Notes: generated by a model from the letters alone, not told the origin. 64,000 nucleotides of DNA from Aquabacterium humicola (GCF_030167915.1 NZ_JARGNB010000008.1:1-64000); one strand, 5' to 3'; positions 8,219-17,235 are shown, counted from the stretch's first letter. A program made the numbers and translations.

Positions 8219-8832
8219 GGGGCACCGGCGACAAGGTCACGTTGTCGGTGATGCTCTATGCGCTGGCGAACGACCCCAGTCGCCAGCGCATCGCCGTGGG
8301 CGACCTTCTCACCGCCCTCGGCGACCGCGCACTGGCCGCCCTGCTGTTCGTGTTCGCGGTGCCCAACGTGCTGCCGGTGCCGCCAGGGGTCTCGGCGGTG
8401 CTCGGCGCGCCGCTGGTGCTGCTGGCCCTGCAGCTGACCTTCGGTCGCCGGCCCTGGTTGCCGGCGGTGATGGCGCGCCGCACGCTGTCGCGGTCCGATT
8501 TCGCGGCGCTGGTGCGGCGCATCGGCCCCTGGCTGGCGCGCGCCGAGCGCCTGCTGCAGCCGCGGATCTCGCCGCTGGCGCTGCCGCCGATGGAGTACCT
8601 GGTCGGGCTGGTCTGCCTGCTGCTGGCCGTCGTGCTGGTGCTGCCGGTGCCGCTGGGCAACATGCTGCCGGCGCTGGCCATCAGCCTGCTGGCGCTGGGC
8701 ATCCTGGAACGCGACGGCCTGTGGATCCTCGCCGGCCTGCTCGTCGCCGCGGTCTCGGCCGTCGTTGTATCGGGCGTGGTGTGGGCGATGCTGAAGGCGG
8801 CGGCCTACGTCGTCGGCAACCTGCTGCGATAG
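8215..8832 (+). CDS. ExoD-like membrane protein
   Basis: A 205-residue integral membrane protein of the ExoD family (exopolysaccharide synthesis, ExoD), named from a Sinorhizobium gene affecting exopolysaccharide. Recognisable features are an N-terminal amphipathic part (LGDRALAALLFVFAVPNVLP near residue 40), the conserved PGVSAVLGAPL block, and four to five hydrophobic helices after residue 40. Its GTG start overlaps the preceding TGA by 4 bases. No polysaccharide genes surround it, so the family name should not be read as a role here. Confidence 0.82.
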   Translation: MRGTGDKVTLSVMLYALANDPSRQRIAVGDLLTALGDRALAALLFVFAVPNVLPVPPGVSAVLGAPLVLLALQLTFGRRPWLPAVMARRTLSRSDFAALVRRIGPWLARAERLLQPRISPLALPPMEYLVGLVCLLLAVVLVLPVPLGNMLPALAISLLALGILERDGLWILAGLLVAAVSAVVVSGVVWAMLKAAAYVVGNLLR

Positions 8833-8847
8833 GGTCGGCGCGCCGCG

Positions 8848-10059
8848 TCAGCCCGCCGGCGGCAGGCCGATCACGCCGGCAGCGACGAGGGCGTCGATCG
8901 CCGCGTCGTCGTAGCCCAGTTCGCGCAGCAGCGCCGCGCTGTGCTCGCCGAGCTGCGGCGGGTTCATCCGCAGCGGCGGCCGCTGGCCGTCGATGACGAT
9001 GGGCAGCAGCGGCGCCCGCGCGGCGCGGCCGTCGGGCAGCGTCATCGGCGCCAGGCCGCCGGTGGCCGCGAGGTGCGGATCGTCGAACAGGTCCTGCGGC
9101 CGGGTGATCGGCGCGTAGGGCAGGCCGTGCGACTCGAAGAGCGTGGTGATGTCGGCCGCGCTGCGATCGGCCAGCCGTTCGCGCAGCAGCGGGATCAGCC
9201 ACTCGCGCGCCAGCACGCGCTGGTTGTTGCTGGCCAGGCGCGCATCGGCGGCAAGGTCGTCGAGGCCGAAGGCGCGGCAGAAGATGGCCCACTGCGTGTC
9301 GCTGACGACGGCCAGGAAGATCTGCTCGCCGTCGCGCACCGCGAACACGTCGTAAATGCCCCAGGCCGAGATGCGGCTGGGCATCGGCGCCGCGGGCTGG
9401 CCGGTCACCGCGTACTGCAGCATGTGCTGCGCGACCAGGAACACGTTGTTCTCGAACAGCGACGACTGCACCACCTGGCCGCGGCCGGTGCGCTCGCGCT
9501 CGCGCAGCGCGGCCAGCACCGCGATGGCGCCGAACATGCCGCCCATGATGTCGTTGACCGACGCGCCGGCGCGCAGCGGCCGGCCTTCGGGGCCGGTCAT
9601 GTAGGCCAGCCCGCCCATCATCTGCACCACTTCGTCGAGTGCGGTGCGGTGTTCGTACGGACCGGGCAGGAAGCCCTTGTGCGAGACGACCACCAGGCGC
9701 GGGTTCAGCGCCGTCAGCGCGGCACTGCCGAGGCCGAGCTTGTCCAGCGTGCCGGCCTTGAAGTTCTCGCTGAAGACATCGGCCTGCGCCACCAGCTTCA
9801 GCACGATCTCGAGCCCGCGCGCATCCTTCACGTCGACCGCCAGGCTGCGCTTGTTGCGGTTGAACATCGGGAAGAAACCCGCGCCGGAGCCGAGCAGCCT
9901 GCGCGTGTTGTCACCGGCGATCGGCTCGACCTTGATGACCTCGGCGCCGAGGTCGGCGAGGATCATGCCGCAGGTCGGACCCATCACCATGTGGGTGAAC
10001 TCGACGACGCGCACGCCGGCGAGCGGCAGCGCCTTCGGGACGTCGGTGGCCTCGTTCAT
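8848..10059 (-). CDS. CaiB/BaiF family (class III) CoA-transferase
   Basis: A 403-residue class III CoA-transferase, predicted to exchange CoA between an acyl-CoA donor and an organic acid through a glutamyl/aspartyl-CoA intermediate. The catalytic aspartate is D142 (HRTALDEVVQ), inside a typical N-terminal Rossmann part starting GVRVVEFTHMVMGPTCG. Its start overlaps the stop of the upstream lyase gene (ATGA, 10056-10059), so the pair is translationally coupled. Lyase plus CoA-transferase suggests activation and C-C cleavage of a branched dicarboxylic acid (HMG, citramalate or a similar compound); the substrate is not visible. Confidence 0.85.
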   Translation of the reverse strand: MNEATDVPKALPLAGVRVVEFTHMVMGPTCGMILADLGAEVIKVEPIAGDNTRRLLGSGAGFFPMFNRNKRSLAVDVKDARGLEIVLKLVAQADVFSENFKAGTLDKLGLGSAALTALNPRLVVVSHKGFLPGPYEHRTALDEVVQMMGGLAYMTGPEGRPLRAGASVNDIMGGMFGAIAVLAALRERERTGRGQVVQSSLFENNVFLVAQHMLQYAVTGQPAAPMPSRISAWGIYDVFAVRDGEQIFLAVVSDTQWAIFCRAFGLDDLAADARLASNNQRVLAREWLIPLLRERLADRSAADITTLFESHGLPYAPITRPQDLFDDPHLAATGGLAPMTLPDGRAARAPLLPIVIDGQRPPLRMNPPQLGEHSAALLRELGYDDAAIDALVAAGVIGLPPAG

Positions 10060-11009
10060 GCAGCGCTCCCGCGGAGGGGGGTCGTGGCCGGCACGAAGCC
10101 CTTGGGCAGTCCCGCGTCCGGCAGCATGCCGTACAGCGGCTCGCCGGGCAGGCCCTGCTGCAGCGCTGCGCGGGCGGCGATCAGGCCCGGCAGGTCGACC
10201 CCGGTGGCCACGCCCATCGCCTCGAACATGAAGACCAGGTCTTCGGTGACGACGTTGCCCGACGCGCCCGGCGCATAGGGGCAGCCGCCGAGGCCGCCCA
10301 GCGACGCATCGAAGGTGCGCACGCCAGCGTCGTACGCCGCCAGGCAGTTCGCGAGGCCGAGGCCACGCGTGTTGTGCAGGTGGGCCGCACCGGCGCGTTC
10401 GCCCAGCTCGGCGAAGAGCCGGCTGAACAGCCGCCGCACCTGCGCCGGGTTGGCCATGCCGGTGGTGTCGGACAGCCCGACCTCGTCGGCGCCGGCCTCG
10501 GCCGCGGCCACCGCGAGCCGGATCACTTCGTCTTCGGCCACCGGCCCCTGCAGCGTGCAGCCGAAGGCCGTCGACAGGCCGACCTCGAAGGCCACGCCGG
10601 GCGCGCGTTCGCGGCGCAGCGCATGCACCTCGCCGATCTGCGCCAGCATCTGCTGCGGCGTGCGGCCCACGTTGGCCAGCGAATGCGCCTCGCTGGCCGA
10701 CAGCGGCAGCGTCAGCTTGTGCACGCCGGCGGCGATCGCCGCGTCCGCGCCGGTGCGGTTCGGCACCAGCACCATCACCGTCAGCCCGGGCAGGGTGACG
10801 GCATGGCGCACGACCGCGGCGGTGTCGGCCAGCTGCGGCAGCCGCTTCGGCGAGACGAAGGAGCCGACCTCGATCTCGCGCAGCCCGGCGGCGTGCAGCG
10901 CAGCTATCCACGCGCACTTGGCGGCGGTGGGCATGGCCGTCGCGACGCTCTGCAGGCCGTCGCGCGGGCCGACCTCGCTGATCAGGACGCCGGGGGCGGG
11001 TGGGGACAT
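10056..11009 (-). CDS. Hydroxymethylglutaryl-CoA lyase-like enzyme
   Basis: A 317-residue metal-dependent TIM-barrel lyase of the HMGL/DRE-TIM superfamily. HMG-CoA lyase cleaves to acetyl-CoA and acetoacetate in leucine breakdown. Visible are EVGPRDGLQ near residue 11 (catalytic Arg-Asp), AHLHNTRGLGLAN (metal-binding His) and the loop GGLGGCPYAPGASGN with the active-site Cys. Other leucine-pathway genes are absent nearby; pairing with a CaiB CoA-transferase leaves citramalyl-CoA-type lyases as an alternative. First gene of a two-gene operon read leftward from a promoter with an embedded palindrome, divergent from an IclR regulator. Confidence 0.83.
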   Translation of the reverse strand: MSPPAPGVLISEVGPRDGLQSVATAMPTAAKCAWIAALHAAGLREIEVGSFVSPKRLPQLADTAAVVRHAVTLPGLTVMVLVPNRTGADAAIAAGVHKLTLPLSASEAHSLANVGRTPQQMLAQIGEVHALRRERAPGVAFEVGLSTAFGCTLQGPVAEDEVIRLAVAAAEAGADEVGLSDTTGMANPAQVRRLFSRLFAELGERAGAAHLHNTRGLGLANCLAAYDAGVRTFDASLGGLGGCPYAPGASGNVVTEDLVFMFEAMGVATGVDLPGLIAARAALQQGLPGEPLYGMLPDAGLPKGFVPATTPLRGSAA

Positions 11010-11043
11010 CGGGACCTCGGGTTCTCGGTGGTTCGGGTGCGTG

Positions 11044-11072
11044 CTTGACGGCGATCGGCGTTGTTCTATAAG
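11044..11072 (+). promoter_or_regulatory. Promoter of the IclR-family gene
   Basis: TTGACG (11044-11049), a 17-bp spacer and TATAAG (11067-11072) make a strong sigma-70 promoter reading right toward the IclR gene at 11158. Its -10 box lies inside the palindrome at 11063-11079, so a bound regulator would block it. Confidence 0.7.
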
Positions 11073-11079
11073 ATAGAAC
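11063..11079. promoter_or_regulatory. Operator palindrome 1 (IclR autoregulation candidate)
   Basis: GTTCTAT-AAG-ATAGAAC is a perfect 7-3-7 inverted repeat covering the -10 region of the rightward promoter. It is the natural candidate for the neighbouring IclR-type regulator binding its own promoter. Confidence 0.6.
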
Positions 11080-11083
11080 GACG

Positions 11084-11101
11084 TTCCGAAAATTATCGGA
11101 A
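11084..11101. promoter_or_regulatory. Operator palindrome 2 (lyase/CoA-transferase operon)
   Basis: TTCCGA-AAATTA-TCGGAA is a perfect 6-6-6 inverted repeat containing the leftward -10 box. Its arms differ from palindrome 1, so either the two sites bind different proteins or one regulator tolerates both. Confidence 0.55.
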
Positions 11102-11120
11102 GGCGCCCGTGCGCTGTCAA
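11092..11120 (-). promoter_or_regulatory. Promoter of the HMGL-CaiB operon
   Basis: On the minus strand TTGACA (11120-11115), a 17-bp spacer and GATAAT (11097-11092) give a near-consensus sigma-70 promoter reading left toward 11009. It faces the IclR promoter, so the two nascent transcripts overlap at their 5' ends. Confidence 0.7.
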
Positions 11121-11157
11121 TCCGGCCGCGGATCCCCCTTCAACGCCGTCGACTGCC

Positions 11158-11883
11158 ATGCCCCGCGCTGCCGCCACCCCGTCGCTCGCCGATCGTGATG
11201 CCGCCCCCGGCGGCGCGGCCGCGGTCGATCGTGCATTGACGCTGCTGGCCGCCTTCCGTGCCGGCGATGCCGCGCTGACCCTGGCGGAGCTGGCGGCGCG
11301 CACGCAGCTCTACAAGAGCACGGTGCTGCGGCTGGTCGCGTCGCTGCTGCATGCGCGGCTGCTGCAGCAGCATGCCGACGGCCGCTACGCGCTGGGGCCG
11401 GAGGTCGCGCGGCTGCATTCGATCTATGCCGCGTCGTTCTCGCTCGACGCGCTGGTGCTGCCGGCGCTGCGTGCGCTGGTCGACACCACGCGCGAGAGCG
11501 CCGCCTTCCACGTGCGCCAGGGCGACCAGCGACTGTGCCTGCACCGCGTCGATTCGCCGCAGCTGCTGCGCGACCATCTGCGCGCCGGCGACCTGCTGCC
11601 CCTGAAGCGCGGCGCCGGCGGCCGCGTGCTGCTGGCCTTCGGCGTGCCGCCGGCGCGCGGCGCCCTGTACGAGCAGATCCGCCGCGAGGGTGTCTGCGAA
11701 CTGAGCGGCGACCGCGTGCCCGGCCTCACCGGCATCAGCGCGCCGGTCTTCGATGCCGACGGCGCGCTGGCCGGCGCGCTGACCCTGACGATGCCGACGC
11801 CGCGCCTGCAGCCGCGCTTCGCGGCGCAGGTGAAGGCCGCCGCGGCGACCTTGAGCGCGAAGCTCGGCGCGCCGCCGGCCTGA
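11158..11883 (+). CDS. IclR-family transcriptional regulator
   Basis: A 241-residue regulator. An N-terminal winged helix-turn-helix covers residues 22-85 (recognition region LAARTQLYKSTVLRLVASL), followed by the IclR effector-binding domain to the C-terminus (including LKRGAGGRVLLAF and GLTGISAPVFDADG). The family senses small organic acids and CoA-pathway metabolites. It is divergent from the lyase/CoA-transferase operon, with two perfect palindromes over the facing promoters, so it very likely controls that operon and itself. The untranslated leader would be about 79 nt. Confidence 0.88.
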   Translation: MPRAAATPSLADRDAAPGGAAAVDRALTLLAAFRAGDAALTLAELAARTQLYKSTVLRLVASLLHARLLQQHADGRYALGPEVARLHSIYAASFSLDALVLPALRALVDTTRESAAFHVRQGDQRLCLHRVDSPQLLRDHLRAGDLLPLKRGAGGRVLLAFGVPPARGALYEQIRREGVCELSGDRVPGLTGISAPVFDADGALAGALTLTMPTPRLQPRFAAQVKAAAATLSAKLGAPPA

Positions 11884-12055
11884 TCGGGCCCGCGAAGGCG
11901 GTCCGATTTCACGCCGGCCGCGGCTCGACGCCCGGCTTGCGGGACAACCCGCCTGTACCGGGCCCGGATCGCGCCGATGATCCGGCGGGCCCCGGCGTGT
12001 CGCTTCGGGGCAGCGGCACGTCGAGCCGGATGAGAACACCAGGGCAGATCCACCG

Positions 12056-14011
12056 TTGCTGAAGATCCCGTCGCCATCGCGGCGGGTCTGGCCGCGCTTC
12101 ATCATGCTCGTCGCCGCAGTGGCGGCCGCCGTCGTGTTGCTGATGCTGCTGCTGCGCCAGGCGTCGACGCAGTTGCTGCAGCGCGATGCCGAGCACGTCG
12201 CGCTCGCCTGGGCCGAGCTCGCCAGCGCGTCGATCGAGGACCTGGAGGGCATCTTCCGCGGCGAGCCGCCGACGCCCGCGGCCCACCGCGACCTGCTGCG
12301 CCACCGCAAGGTGCAGGAGGTCTTCCGCTTCAAGCTGTTCGACCGCGACGGCCGCGTCGTGCTGGTCTCGGACGACCTCGATCGCCCGGCGCCGGTGGTC
12401 AAGGACAACACCATCGGCCACGGCAATGCCAAGGTGCGCGATCTGGTGCTGAACGGCAAGCACGTCATCGAGCTGAAGCAGGGCCAGGACGCCAGCCGGC
12501 CTGCGTTGTACAGCGAGGCCTACGTGCCGGTGATGCGCGGCGGCCGCGTGATCGGCGTCGTCGAGGTCTATGTCGACCAGGCCGAGCGCGCGCAGCGCAT
12601 CCAGGCCGCGTTCGGCCTCGTCGCGGCCGGCGTCTTCGCGCTGCTGGGCGCGCTGACCACCGTGTTCTGCGGCTGGTGGTACCGCCGCCTGAAGGCCGAG
12701 CGTGCCGCCGAGGAGCGGGCGCGCTACCTGTCGCGCCACGACGTGCTGAGCGGCCTGCTTAACCGCAGCAGCTTCAACGAGGCGCTCGACGAGGCCGCCT
12801 GGCGCCATGCCGGCGGCGGCCCGGGCTTCTCGGTGCTGTGCGTCGACCTCGACCACTTCAAGGAAGTCAACGACACGCAGGGCCATGCCGCCGGCGACGA
12901 CATGCTGCGCCAGGTGGGCGACCGCCTGCGCGCGCTGGTGCGCCAGGGCGATCGCGTCGCGCGCCTGGCGAGCGACGAGTTCGCGCTGCTGCTGTCCGGC
13001 GCCACCGCGCCCGAGAGCGTCACGATGCTGGCCGAGCGCGTGATCGCCGCGCTCGCCGAGCCTTTCCAGATCGACCGCCACAGCGTCAGCAGCGGCTGCA
13101 GCATCGGCGCCGCGGTATTCGGCGTCGACGCGTCGACGCCCGACGAGGTGCTGCACAAGGCCGACCTCGCGCTGCAGCGCGCGAAGCAGGCCGGCCGCGG
13201 CGCCTTCCACTTCTACGACGCGACGCTCGATCGCCGCCTCGACGACCGCCGGCAACTGGTGCGCGACCTGCGCGAGGCCATCGGCTCGCCGCAGATGGCG
13301 CTGCACTACCAGGCGCTGTACGCGGCCGACGGCCGCACCGTCACCGGCTACGAGGCGTTGCTGCGCTGGCGCCACCCGGTGCGCGGCCCGATCGCGCCGG
13401 TCGACTTCATTCCGCTGGCCGAGGATTCCGGCCTGATCGCGCCGCTCGGCCGCTGGGTGCTCGAGACCGCCTGCGCCGCCGCCGCCGGCTGGCCTGCGCC
13501 GCTGACCGTGGCGGTGAACCTGTCGGCCGCGCAGTTCAGCCAGGGCGACCTGGTCGACGTCGTGCGCGCCGCGCTCGAGGCCAGCGGCCTCGAGGCCGCG
13601 CGGCTGGAGGTCGAGATCACCGAGTCGCTGCTGCTGGGCCACACCGAGGAGGTGACCGGCACGCTGCGGGCCCTGGACGCGCTGGGCGTGAAGATCGCGA
13701 TGGACGACTTCGGCACCGGTTATTCCAGCCTGTCCTACCTGTGGCGCTTCCCGTTCCACAAGGTCAAGATCGACCGCAGCTTCACGCTGCACCTGGCCGA
13801 CGACCCGAAGGTGCGGCTGATCGTGCGCTCCATCGTCTCGCTGGCGCGTTCGCTCGGCCTGCGCGTCAATGCCGAGGGCGTCGAGAACGAGGCGCAGCTG
13901 AAGCTGCTGCAGGAGCAGGGCTGCGACGAGCTGCAGGGCTTCCTGCTCGCCCGGCCGCTGCCGCTGGAGGCGCTGACGCACCCGGAGACGGCGGACGTCG
14001 AGCGCGGCTGA
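12056..14011 (+). CDS. Membrane GGDEF-EAL protein with degenerate GGDEF site
   Basis: A 651-residue cyclic-di-GMP protein. Membrane segments at about residues 14-33 and 184-207 flank a periplasmic sensor. A GGDEF domain (about 225-385) carries ASDEF at 305-309 instead of GGDEF, so cyclase activity is unlikely. The EAL domain (about 400-645) keeps E433-A434-L435, the NLSAAQF and EITESLLL blocks, DDFGTGYSSLSYL and AEGVENEAQ, so it should be an active phosphodiesterase, possibly tuned by GTP bound to the inactive GGDEF. The TTG start has no good ribosome-binding site and is uncertain. The gene is transcribed alone. Confidence 0.87.
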   Translation: MLKIPSPSRRVWPRFIMLVAAVAAAVVLLMLLLRQASTQLLQRDAEHVALAWAELASASIEDLEGIFRGEPPTPAAHRDLLRHRKVQEVFRFKLFDRDGRVVLVSDDLDRPAPVVKDNTIGHGNAKVRDLVLNGKHVIELKQGQDASRPALYSEAYVPVMRGGRVIGVVEVYVDQAERAQRIQAAFGLVAAGVFALLGALTTVFCGWWYRRLKAERAAEERARYLSRHDVLSGLLNRSSFNEALDEAAWRHAGGGPGFSVLCVDLDHFKEVNDTQGHAAGDDMLRQVGDRLRALVRQGDRVARLASDEFALLLSGATAPESVTMLAERVIAALAEPFQIDRHSVSSGCSIGAAVFGVDASTPDEVLHKADLALQRAKQAGRGAFHFYDATLDRRLDDRRQLVRDLREAIGSPQMALHYQALYAADGRTVTGYEALLRWRHPVRGPIAPVDFIPLAEDSGLIAPLGRWVLETACAAAAGWPAPLTVAVNLSAAQFSQGDLVDVVRAALEASGLEAARLEVEITESLLLGHTEEVTGTLRALDALGVKIAMDDFGTGYSSLSYLWRFPFHKVKIDRSFTLHLADDPKVRLIVRSIVSLARSLGLRVNAEGVENEAQLKLLQEQGCDELQGFLLARPLPLEALTHPETADVERG

Positions 14012-14029
14012 ACCGCGCTGCTCTTCGCG

Positions 14030-14320
14030 CTACTTCGCCACCTGGTCCGCCGCGCCCGGCGCGCTGGCGCCGGCGGTCGGCAGGCCCAGCTTCTTCGCGG
14101 TGCGGGTGACGGCGTCGGCGGTCTTCTTCGTGCCGGCGTCGATCGCGTCGCTGACCTTGCCGGCGCCCTTCTTCACCGCGTTCTCGCCCTTGGTCGCCGC
14201 GGCCGACGCGGCATGGCCGGCGGACTGGACCTTGTCGTTGACGCCGGCGGCCTGCACGGCGGCGGCGCCGAGCGCCAGCAGCGCGGCGAGGGCCCAGCGT
14301 GGGCGGAGAAGATGCGTCAT
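14030..14320 (-). CDS. Small secreted Ala/Lys-rich helical protein
   Basis: A 96-residue protein with a signal peptide (residues 1-24, ending AVQAA). The mature part is Ala/Lys/Thr-rich and repetitive (GENAVKKGAGKVSDAIDAGTKKTADAVTRTAKKLG), predicted to be amphipathic helix resembling YtxH/late-embryogenesis-type or histone-H1-like low-complexity proteins. GGAGATCACC precedes the ATG as ribosome-binding site. Function unknown; convergent with the GGDEF-EAL gene, 18 bases away. Confidence 0.65.
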   Translation of the reverse strand: MTHLLRPRWALAALLALGAAAVQAAGVNDKVQSAGHAASAAATKGENAVKKGAGKVSDAIDAGTKKTADAVTRTAKKLGLPTAGASAPGAADQVAK

Positions 14321-14403
14321 GGTGATCTCCGGAGCATCGTTGCCGTCATGCTAGTGCACGCGGCTGCGGCACACTGGCAAGTTGCTGAAGGAGACAAGGA
14401 CTC

Positions 14404-15543
14404 ATGGGACCCCTCGCCGGATTGCGCGTCATCGAGCTCGCCAGCATCGGCCCCGGGCCGTTCGCGGCGATGCTGCTGGCCGACCAGGGCGCCGACGTGA
14501 TCCGCATCGACCGCATCGAGCCCAGCGGGCTGGGCCTGCCGATGCCGGCGCGCTTCGACGTCGCCGGCCGCGGCCGGCGCTCGGTGGCGCTGGACATCAA
14601 GCAGCCGGCCGGCCGTGACGCGGCATTGCGGCTCATCGACCGCGCCGACGTGCTGATCGAAGGCTGGCGGCCGGGGGTCGCCGAACGCCTGGGCCTCGGC
14701 CCCGAGGCCTGCCATGCCCGCAACCCGGGGCTGGTCTACGGCCGCATGACCGGCTTCGGCCAGCACGGCCCGCTGGCGCAGGCCGCCGGACACGACCTGA
14801 ACTACATCGCGCTGACCGGCGCGCTGCATGCGATCGGCGGCGCGGACAAGCCGGTGCCGCCGCTGAACCTCGTCGGCGACTACGGCGGCGGTGCGCTGTA
14901 CCTGGCCTTCGGGCTGATGGCCGCGCTCTTCGAGCGTCAGCGCTCGGGGCGCGGCCAGGTCGTCGATGCGGCGATGGTCGACGGCGCGGCGTCGCTGCTG
15001 AGCCTGTTCCACGGCCTCGCCGCCGGCGGCCAGTGGGACGCCACGCAGCGCGCGGCCAACCTGCTCGACGGCGGCGCGCCGTTCTACGACACCTATGCGA
15101 CGTCCGACGGCCGCCATGTCTCGATCGGCGCGCTGGAGCCGAAGTTCTTCGCCGAGCTCGCCGAGCGCATCGGGCTGGACCGCCGCTTCGTGCAGCGCCA
15201 GTACGACCGCCGGCTGTGGCCCGAGATGCGTGAAGCGATCGCCACGCTGATCGCCGGCCGCACGCGCGACGCGTGGTGCGCGCTGCTCGAAGGCAGCGAC
15301 GCCTGCTTCGCGCCGGTGCTGACGCTGGCCGAGGCCGCGGATCACCACCATGCGCAGGCGCGCCAGGCCTTCGTCGAGGTCGGCGGCGTGCAGCAGCCGG
15401 CACCGGCGCCGCGCTTCTCGCGCAGCGCGGCCGAGGTGCCGCGGCCGGCGCCCGAAGCGGGGGCGCATACGCGCGAGGTGCTGGCCGAAGCCGGCTTCAG
15501 CGCGCACGAGATCGACCAGCTGACCCCCCAGGAGGGCCGATGA
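14404..15543 (+). CDS. CaiB family alpha-methylacyl-CoA racemase-like enzyme
   Basis: A 379-residue protein closest to alpha-methylacyl-CoA racemases, which epimerise 2-methylacyl-CoA esters during branched-chain fatty-acid or sterol side-chain oxidation. The racemase signature [14 protein letters not shown] puts the catalytic histidine and neighbouring aspartate at H130/D131. The [16 protein letters not shown] block and ALEPKFF (general-base glutamate) are also present. Its length fits the racemases better than true CoA-transferases. AAGGAG precedes the ATG. Its stop overlaps the start of the Nudix-MBL gene (ATGA), so the two are translationally coupled. Confidence 0.87.
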   Translation: MGPLAGLRVIELASIGPGPFAAMLLADQGADVIRIDRIEPSGLGLPMPARFDVAGRGRRSVALDIKQPAGRDAALRLIDRADVLIEGWRPGVAERLGLGPEACHARNPGLVYGRMTGFGQHGPLAQAAGHDLNYIALTGALHAIGGADKPVPPLNLVGDYGGGALYLAFGLMAALFERQRSGRGQVVDAAMVDGAASLLSLFHGLAAGGQWDATQRAANLLDGGAPFYDTYATSDGRHVSIGALEPKFFAELAERIGLDRRFVQRQYDRRLWPEMREAIATLIAGRTRDAWCALLEGSDACFAPVLTLAEAADHHHAQARQAFVEVGGVQQPAPAPRFSRSAAEVPRPAPEAGAHTREVLAEAGFSAHEIDQLTPQEGR

Positions 15544-17210
15544 ACGCGCCGCTCGTGCCGCCCGCCGTGCCGAGGCTCGCGGCTTCGCTGATCGTGCTGC
15601 GCGATGCCCCGCGCGGCATGGAAGTGCTGATGCTGCGCCGCGCCGACAAGCCCGGCGACCAGAACAGCGGCGCCGCGGTCTTCCCCGGCGGGCTGCTGGA
15701 TCCGGGCGACGCCGATGCCTACGGCCTGTGCGACGGCCTCGACGACGCCGAGGCCAGCCGCCGCCTCGGGCTGCCGGCGAACGGCCTGAACTTCTGGATC
15801 GCCGCGGTGCGCGAGTGTTTCGAGGAGGCCGGCCTGCTGTTCGCGCGCCATGCCGACGGCACGCCGGTCGCGCTCGACGCGCACGACGCCGAAACGCTGG
15901 TCGGCCTGCGCCAGGACCTGCACCAGAACCGCTGCGGCATGGCCGAGCTGTGCGAGCGGCTGCGCGTGCGCATCGACCTCGCGCCGCTGAGCTATTACAG
16001 CCACTGGATGACGCCCCGCGGCATGCCCAAGGTCTTCGACACGCGTTTTTTCATCACCACGGCGCCGCCGGCGCAGACCGCGCGCCACGACGAGACCGAG
16101 ACTGTCGAGCTGCTGTGGATCACGCCGGCCGAGGCGCTCGATCCGAAGCGCGGGCTGAAGCTGGTCAACGTGACGCAGGTGACGCTGCAGGCGCTGGCGA
16201 AGTTCAGGACCGCGGCCGACGCGATCGAGGCCGCACGCGCCGAGGTGCACAAGCCGCTGATCCGCCCGCGCCTCGGGCTGACGCCGCAAGGCAAGCGGCC
16301 GATCATGCCGGGCGCCTGGCCGTTCGCCGAGATCGGCCGGCTCGACCCCGAGGGCCGCGGCGATGTCAGCACCGAGCTCGCGCCCGGCGTGCCGGTGTGG
16401 CTGTCGCCGCGCGTGCTGCGCGTGACCGCCGGCAACGGCAGCATGATGACCGGCCCCGGCACCAACAGCTACTTCATCGGCACGCCCGGCGCCGACGACT
16501 GGGCGCTGCTCGATGCCGGCCCCGACGAGCCGGCGCACGTCGCGGCGCTGATGAAGGCCGCGCCGGGCCGCGTGACGCGGCTGCTGGCCACGCACACGCA
16601 CAAGGACCACTCGCCGGCCATCGCCGCGCTGCGCGCAAAGGTCGGCGCGCCGCGCTTCGGCCGGGTGGCCGCGCACCCGGAGTGGCAGGACACCGGCTTC
16701 GCGCCCGAACACGTGCTGTCGGACGGCGACCGCCTGTCGCTCGGCGCCGGCGCGACGCTGCGCGTGATCCACACGCCCGGCCATGCCAGCAACCACCTGT
16801 GCTACCTGCTGGAAGAGGAAAAGCTGCTGTTCACCGGCGACCACATCATGCAAGGCTCGACGGTGGTCATCAATCCGCCCGACGGCGACATGGCCGCCTA
16901 CCTGCGCTCGCTCGAGCGCCTGCTCGACGAGGACCTCGACTGGCTGGCGCCCGGCCACGGCTTCCTGATCGACGAGCCGCATGCCGCCGTGCGCAAGCTC
17001 ATCGCGCACCGGCTGCAGCGCGAGGCCCGGGTGCTGGACGCCCTGCGCGCGCTGGCACCGGCCGGCGAGGATGCGCTGCGCGACGCGGTGTACGCCGACA
17101 CGCCGAAGCACCTGCACGCGGTCGCGCTGCGCTCGCTGCGTGCGCACCTGCAGAAGCTGCAGGCCGATGGCGTCGCCGTGCTCGAGGGCGATCGCTGGCA
17201 GCTGAAGTGA
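15540..17210 (+). CDS. Nudix hydrolase-metallo-beta-lactamase fusion protein
   Basis: A 556-residue two-domain hydrolase. Residues 12-230 are a Nudix domain with an expanded box ([11 protein letters not shown] at 49-59, then [10 protein letters not shown] at 91-100 matching the REx2EExGxx core), resembling CoA-ester-cleaving Nudix enzymes. Residues 280-500 are a metallo-beta-lactamase fold with the zinc motif H352-x-H354-x-D356-H357, a downstream GDH and an HxH-like GHG, resembling LACTB2-type hydrolases, with a C-terminal winged-helix-like tail. Coupling to the racemase gene suggests hydrolysis of CoA esters or thioesters, but substrates are unknown. The fusion appears intact, with no frameshift. 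Confidence 0.85.
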   Translation: MNAPLVPPAVPRLAASLIVLRDAPRGMEVLMLRRADKPGDQNSGAAVFPGGLLDPGDADAYGLCDGLDDAEASRRLGLPANGLNFWIAAVRECFEEAGLLFARHADGTPVALDAHDAETLVGLRQDLHQNRCGMAELCERLRVRIDLAPLSYYSHWMTPRGMPKVFDTRFFITTAPPAQTARHDETETVELLWITPAEALDPKRGLKLVNVTQVTLQALAKFRTAADAIEAARAEVHKPLIRPRLGLTPQGKRPIMPGAWPFAEIGRLDPEGRGDVSTELAPGVPVWLSPRVLRVTAGNGSMMTGPGTNSYFIGTPGADDWALLDAGPDEPAHVAALMKAAPGRVTRLLATHTHKDHSPAIAALRAKVGAPRFGRVAAHPEWQDTGFAPEHVLSDGDRLSLGAGATLRVIHTPGHASNHLCYLLEEEKLLFTGDHIMQGSTVVINPPDGDMAAYLRSLERLLDEDLDWLAPGHGFLIDEPHAAVRKLIAHRLQREARVLDALRALAPAGEDALRDAVYADTPKHLHAVALRSLRAHLQKLQADGVAVLEGDRWQLK

Positions 17211-17235
17211 GCGGCTGAAGCGGCGGGCGAAAAGA

